From Candidatus Limivicinus faecipullorum (GTDB lineage: Bacteria; Bacillota; Clostridia; Oscillospirales; Oscillospiraceae), in the NCBI GenBank assembly GCA_018711755.1, contig DVHY01000041.1:1-7556 (forward strand): a DNA stretch of 7,556 nt, read 5' to 3'. Each line of letters starts with the position of its first letter. Within the stretch, counting starts at the first letter, position 1. Shown here in pieces: positions 5,657-7,556 of this stretch. The translations under genes and the position numbers were made by a program. The notes under the pieces were generated by a model, which was not told the origin of the DNA, did no database searches, and saw only the letters and a program-made list of their open reading frames with translations.

Positions 5657-6889
5657 TCAGCCCTTGTCCGCCATGCCCGATTGCCTGAGGGGCAGGACCA
5701 CGCTGAAGCAGATCTTCCCCTGGGCATACTCACAGCTTATCTTCCCGCCGTGGGCCTGGACTATGCTCTCGGCTATGGACAGGCCCAGGCCGTAGCTGCC
5801 GTCCCGGCTCCGGGCCTTGTCCGCCCGGTAAAAGCGTTTGAAGATGTCCCGGCACTCCTCCCGGCTCATCTCGGCGGCCGGGTTTGAAACCGTCAGCAGG
5901 CAGTGGCGGCTGCCCTGGCGGGCAAGGTGCAGAGCCACCGGGCCGCCGGGCAGGGAGTACTTCCCCGCATTGTCCAGCAGGATATCCGTCAGCTGCCTCA
6001 GCTGCTGCTGTCTGCCCTCCAGACTTATCCCCGGCTCCACCTGGGTCTCCAGGGCAAGTCCCTTTTCATAGTACACCGGCTCGAACAGCAGCACACAGTC
6101 GCTCACCAGCTTGGAATAGTCCAGCTGGACCATGTCCTCCCGGCTCTGGCCGCTGTCCGCCCTGGCCAGCTCCAGCATGTCCTCCACCAGGGAGCGCATC
6201 TGCCGGCTCATGGTGAGTATGCCGGAGACGAACTGGCTGCGCTGTTCCGGCTGGAAGTCCGGCTGCTCCAGCATCTGGGCGTTGGTCATTATCACCGCCA
6301 GTGGCGTTTTCAGCTCGTGGGAGGCGTCGGCCACAAACTGCTTTTGCTGCTGCCAGGCCTTGTCCACCGGCTTCACCGCCCAGCGGGCAAGAAGCAGGCT
6401 TATGCCGAAAAAGACGCCCATGCTCAGCAGGCCCAGCAGGGCGCAGGTCTCCATCAGGCTTTTCAGCGTGGCCTTCTCACTGGAGATATCCACAAACACC
6501 AGACGCTGGTTCATGGGGTTTATCACCCGGCAGTAGCGCAGGTTATATTCCTCTATGGTGCCTATGCTCCGGCCTGAGGATATGGCGCTGTCTATTATCT
6601 TGGCCAGAAAATTCTGGTCGCTCAAATCGTAATAGCCGCCGCTGACGGCTATCAGGTCTCCGCTGCGTCCCAGCTGCAATACAAAGTAGGGCAGCTGGAT
6701 GTCCTCCCGCTGTTCCCCGGGCAGGCTCAGCCGGAAGGGGTCCTCCGCCAGCTGCTCCATCATGCCTATGCTCTGCTGTTCCAGATTGACCTGGGTGAAC
6801 TTGAACACCAGGCCGAATATCACCAGCAGCATCAGCGTCACAAGGAGCATGTTGACGCAGATGAATTTTATTCTCAGCTTTCTGAGCAT
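5657..6889 (-). CDS. Membrane sensor histidine kinase of the two-component system
   Basis: A 410-residue kinase that would phosphorylate the response regulator encoded just upstream. Order: membrane helix (about 8-29), extracytoplasmic sensor of about 115 residues with no recognised fold, second helix (about 148-169), a linker of only about 20 residues in place of a full HAMP domain (ARWAVKPVDKAW), H-box FVADASHELKTPL with phospho-acceptor His191, N-box LLDNAGKYS (Asn307), F-box IFKRFYRAD and G2-box GSYGLGLSIA. The G1-box is not recognisable: where DxGxGI is expected the sequence is VSNPAAEMSREE, so the usual adenine-contacting Asp is absent. Some Firmicute kinases show a similar SN replacement, so it need not be inactive. 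The start ATG at 6889 overlaps the regulator gene by 16 bp; GGAGG at 6904-6900 lies 10 nt upstream. The ligand is unknown; control of the downstream transporter is inferred from position. Confidence 0.93.
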   Translation of the reverse strand: MLRKLRIKFICVNMLLVTLMLLVIFGLVFKFTQVNLEQQSIGMMEQLAEDPFRLSLPGEQREDIQLPYFVLQLGRSGDLIAVSGGYYDLSDQNFLAKIIDSAISSGRSIGTIEEYNLRYCRVINPMNQRLVFVDISSEKATLKSLMETCALLGLLSMGVFFGISLLLARWAVKPVDKAWQQQKQFVADASHELKTPLAVIMTNAQMLEQPDFQPEQRSQFVSGILTMSRQMRSLVEDMLELARADSGQSREDMVQLDYSKLVSDCVLLFEPVYYEKGLALETQVEPGISLEGRQQQLRQLTDILLDNAGKYSLPGGPVALHLARQGSRHCLLTVSNPAAEMSREECRDIFKRFYRADKARSRDGSYGLGLSIAESIVQAHGGKISCEYAQGKICFSVVLPLRQSGMADKG

Positions 6890-7556
6890 CCCTCATCCAC
6901 CTCCAGATGGTAGCCCTGCCGGCGTATTGCCTCAATGCGCAGGTTGGAGCCTATGCTCTGAAGTTTCTTCCGCAAAAATCCCACGTAGACCTCCACATGG
7001 TTTTCCACCGCGTTGGAGTCGTAGCCCCAGACCCTGGCCAGGATGACCTCCTTGGACAGGTTCTTTTCCCTGGTCTGCATCAGCAGGCGCATCACGTCAA
7101 ACTCCCTGGTGGACAGGCGCACGGAATTGTCCCCGCAAATAAGGGTGCTGGTGGACAGGTCCAGGGCAGTGTTGCCGTAGACCATCTCGTCCACCTGGCC
7201 GCCCTGGCGGCGGAGCAGGGCGTTGATGCAGGCCATCAGCTCCCTTATATCAAAGGGCTTGGTCAGGTAGTAGTCCGCCCCGGCGTTCAATCCCTCTATC
7301 CTGTCTTCCAATCCGGAGCGGGCGGTGAGCATCAGTATGGGGGTGTTGCAGCGCTGGGAACGCACCTGCCTTGCCACCTGGTAGCCGTTCATCCCCGGCA
7401 TCATCACATCCAGTATCAGCAGATCGTAGACCCCCAGCTGGGCATAGTCCGCCCCGCTCTCCCCGTCATAACACACGTCCACCTCGAAGCCCTTGCTGCG
7501 CAGCATGGTCCTGATGGAATCGGCTAAGAGTTTTTCGTCTTCTATTATCAATATTT
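6874..7556 (-). CDS. OmpR/PhoB-family response regulator (first codons outside window)
   Basis: Transcription factor switched on by phosphorylation from the adjacent kinase. Only the extreme N-terminus is cut off. The visible frame reads I-L-I-I-E-D-E, and the bases at the edge (AA, then ATA TTG) fit a usual M-K-I-L-I-I-E-D start, so the real ATG probably lies 2-4 bases beyond the edge; the TTG at 7551 is an internal Leu codon. On that numbering the protein has about 228 residues. The receiver domain is canonical: acidic pocket E7, D8; phospho-acceptor D51 in LLILDVMMPGMNG; T79; and K101 in LTKPF. The C-terminal winged helix (about 130-225) includes LSTREFDVMRLLM, the recognition-helix region NAVENHVEVYVGFLRKKL and the wing RRQGYHL. 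Its 3' end overlaps the kinase start. Likely targets are the 11-bp repeats before the ABC genes. Confidence 0.95.
   Translation of the reverse strand, partial: ILIIEDEKLLADSIRTMLRSKGFEVDVCYDGESGADYAQLGVYDLLILDVMMPGMNGYQVARQVRSQRCNTPILMLTARSGLEDRIEGLNAGADYYLTKPFDIRELMACINALLRRQGGQVDEMVYGNTALDLSTSTLICGDNSVRLSTREFDVMRLLMQTREKNLSKEVILARVWGYDSNAVENHVEVYVGFLRKKLQSIGSNLRIEAIRRQGYHLEVDEGCSES

Noticed and set aside
7549..7551. TTG as start of the response regulator
   Set aside because: The codons ATA TTG ATA ATA GAA GAC GAA match the internal I-L-I-I-E-D-E of a normal receiver domain, so the true start is just outside the window.

Overview
The window reads like a chromosomal segment of a moderately GC-rich Firmicute, probably a Clostridia/Oscillospiraceae-type gut bacterium. 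This is inferred from strong AGGAGG-type ribosome sites, consensus sigma-A promoters, the clostridial flavour of the DAHP synthase and of the long FtsX-type permease, and a histidine kinase with no real HAMP domain. The genus cannot be fixed from the sequence alone. All five recognisable genes lie on the minus strand, so transcription runs from high to low coordinates.

Layout in transcription order. An OmpR-family response regulator (7556-6874) enters from the right edge, with its first codons outside the window. It overlaps by 16 bp a sensor histidine kinase (6889-5657). A 133-bp gap (5656-5524) holds a strong inverted repeat and then a promoter whose -35 region is replaced by an 11-bp-spaced TTTA direct repeat, as expected for an OmpR-type activator site. 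Next come an ABC ATPase (5523-4819) and, 4 bp later with a GTG start, an 889-residue FtsX/MacB-type permease (4814-2145). These four genes form a two-component-system plus ABC-transporter module. The sensor probably detects an envelope signal or an antimicrobial and switches on the transporter; the substrate cannot be told.

The 378-bp gap 2144-1767 is the most unusual part. A 253-bp block (1853-2105) is bounded by a perfect 25-bp inverted repeat and contains at least five further stem-loops. It ends 6 bp upstream of a textbook TTGACA-17-TATAAT promoter that drives a class I DAHP synthase (1766-735), the entry enzyme of the shikimate pathway. The block looks like a miniature inverted-repeat element or a repeated structured RNA/DNA element, not a gene.

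After the DAHP synthase, a 167-bp gap carries an extended -10 promoter preceded by three 11-bp-phased AAAAC blocks (a likely response-regulator operator). This promoter serves a lipoprotein gene (567-1) that runs off the left edge. The lipoprotein has its own promoter and no evident link to aromatic biosynthesis.
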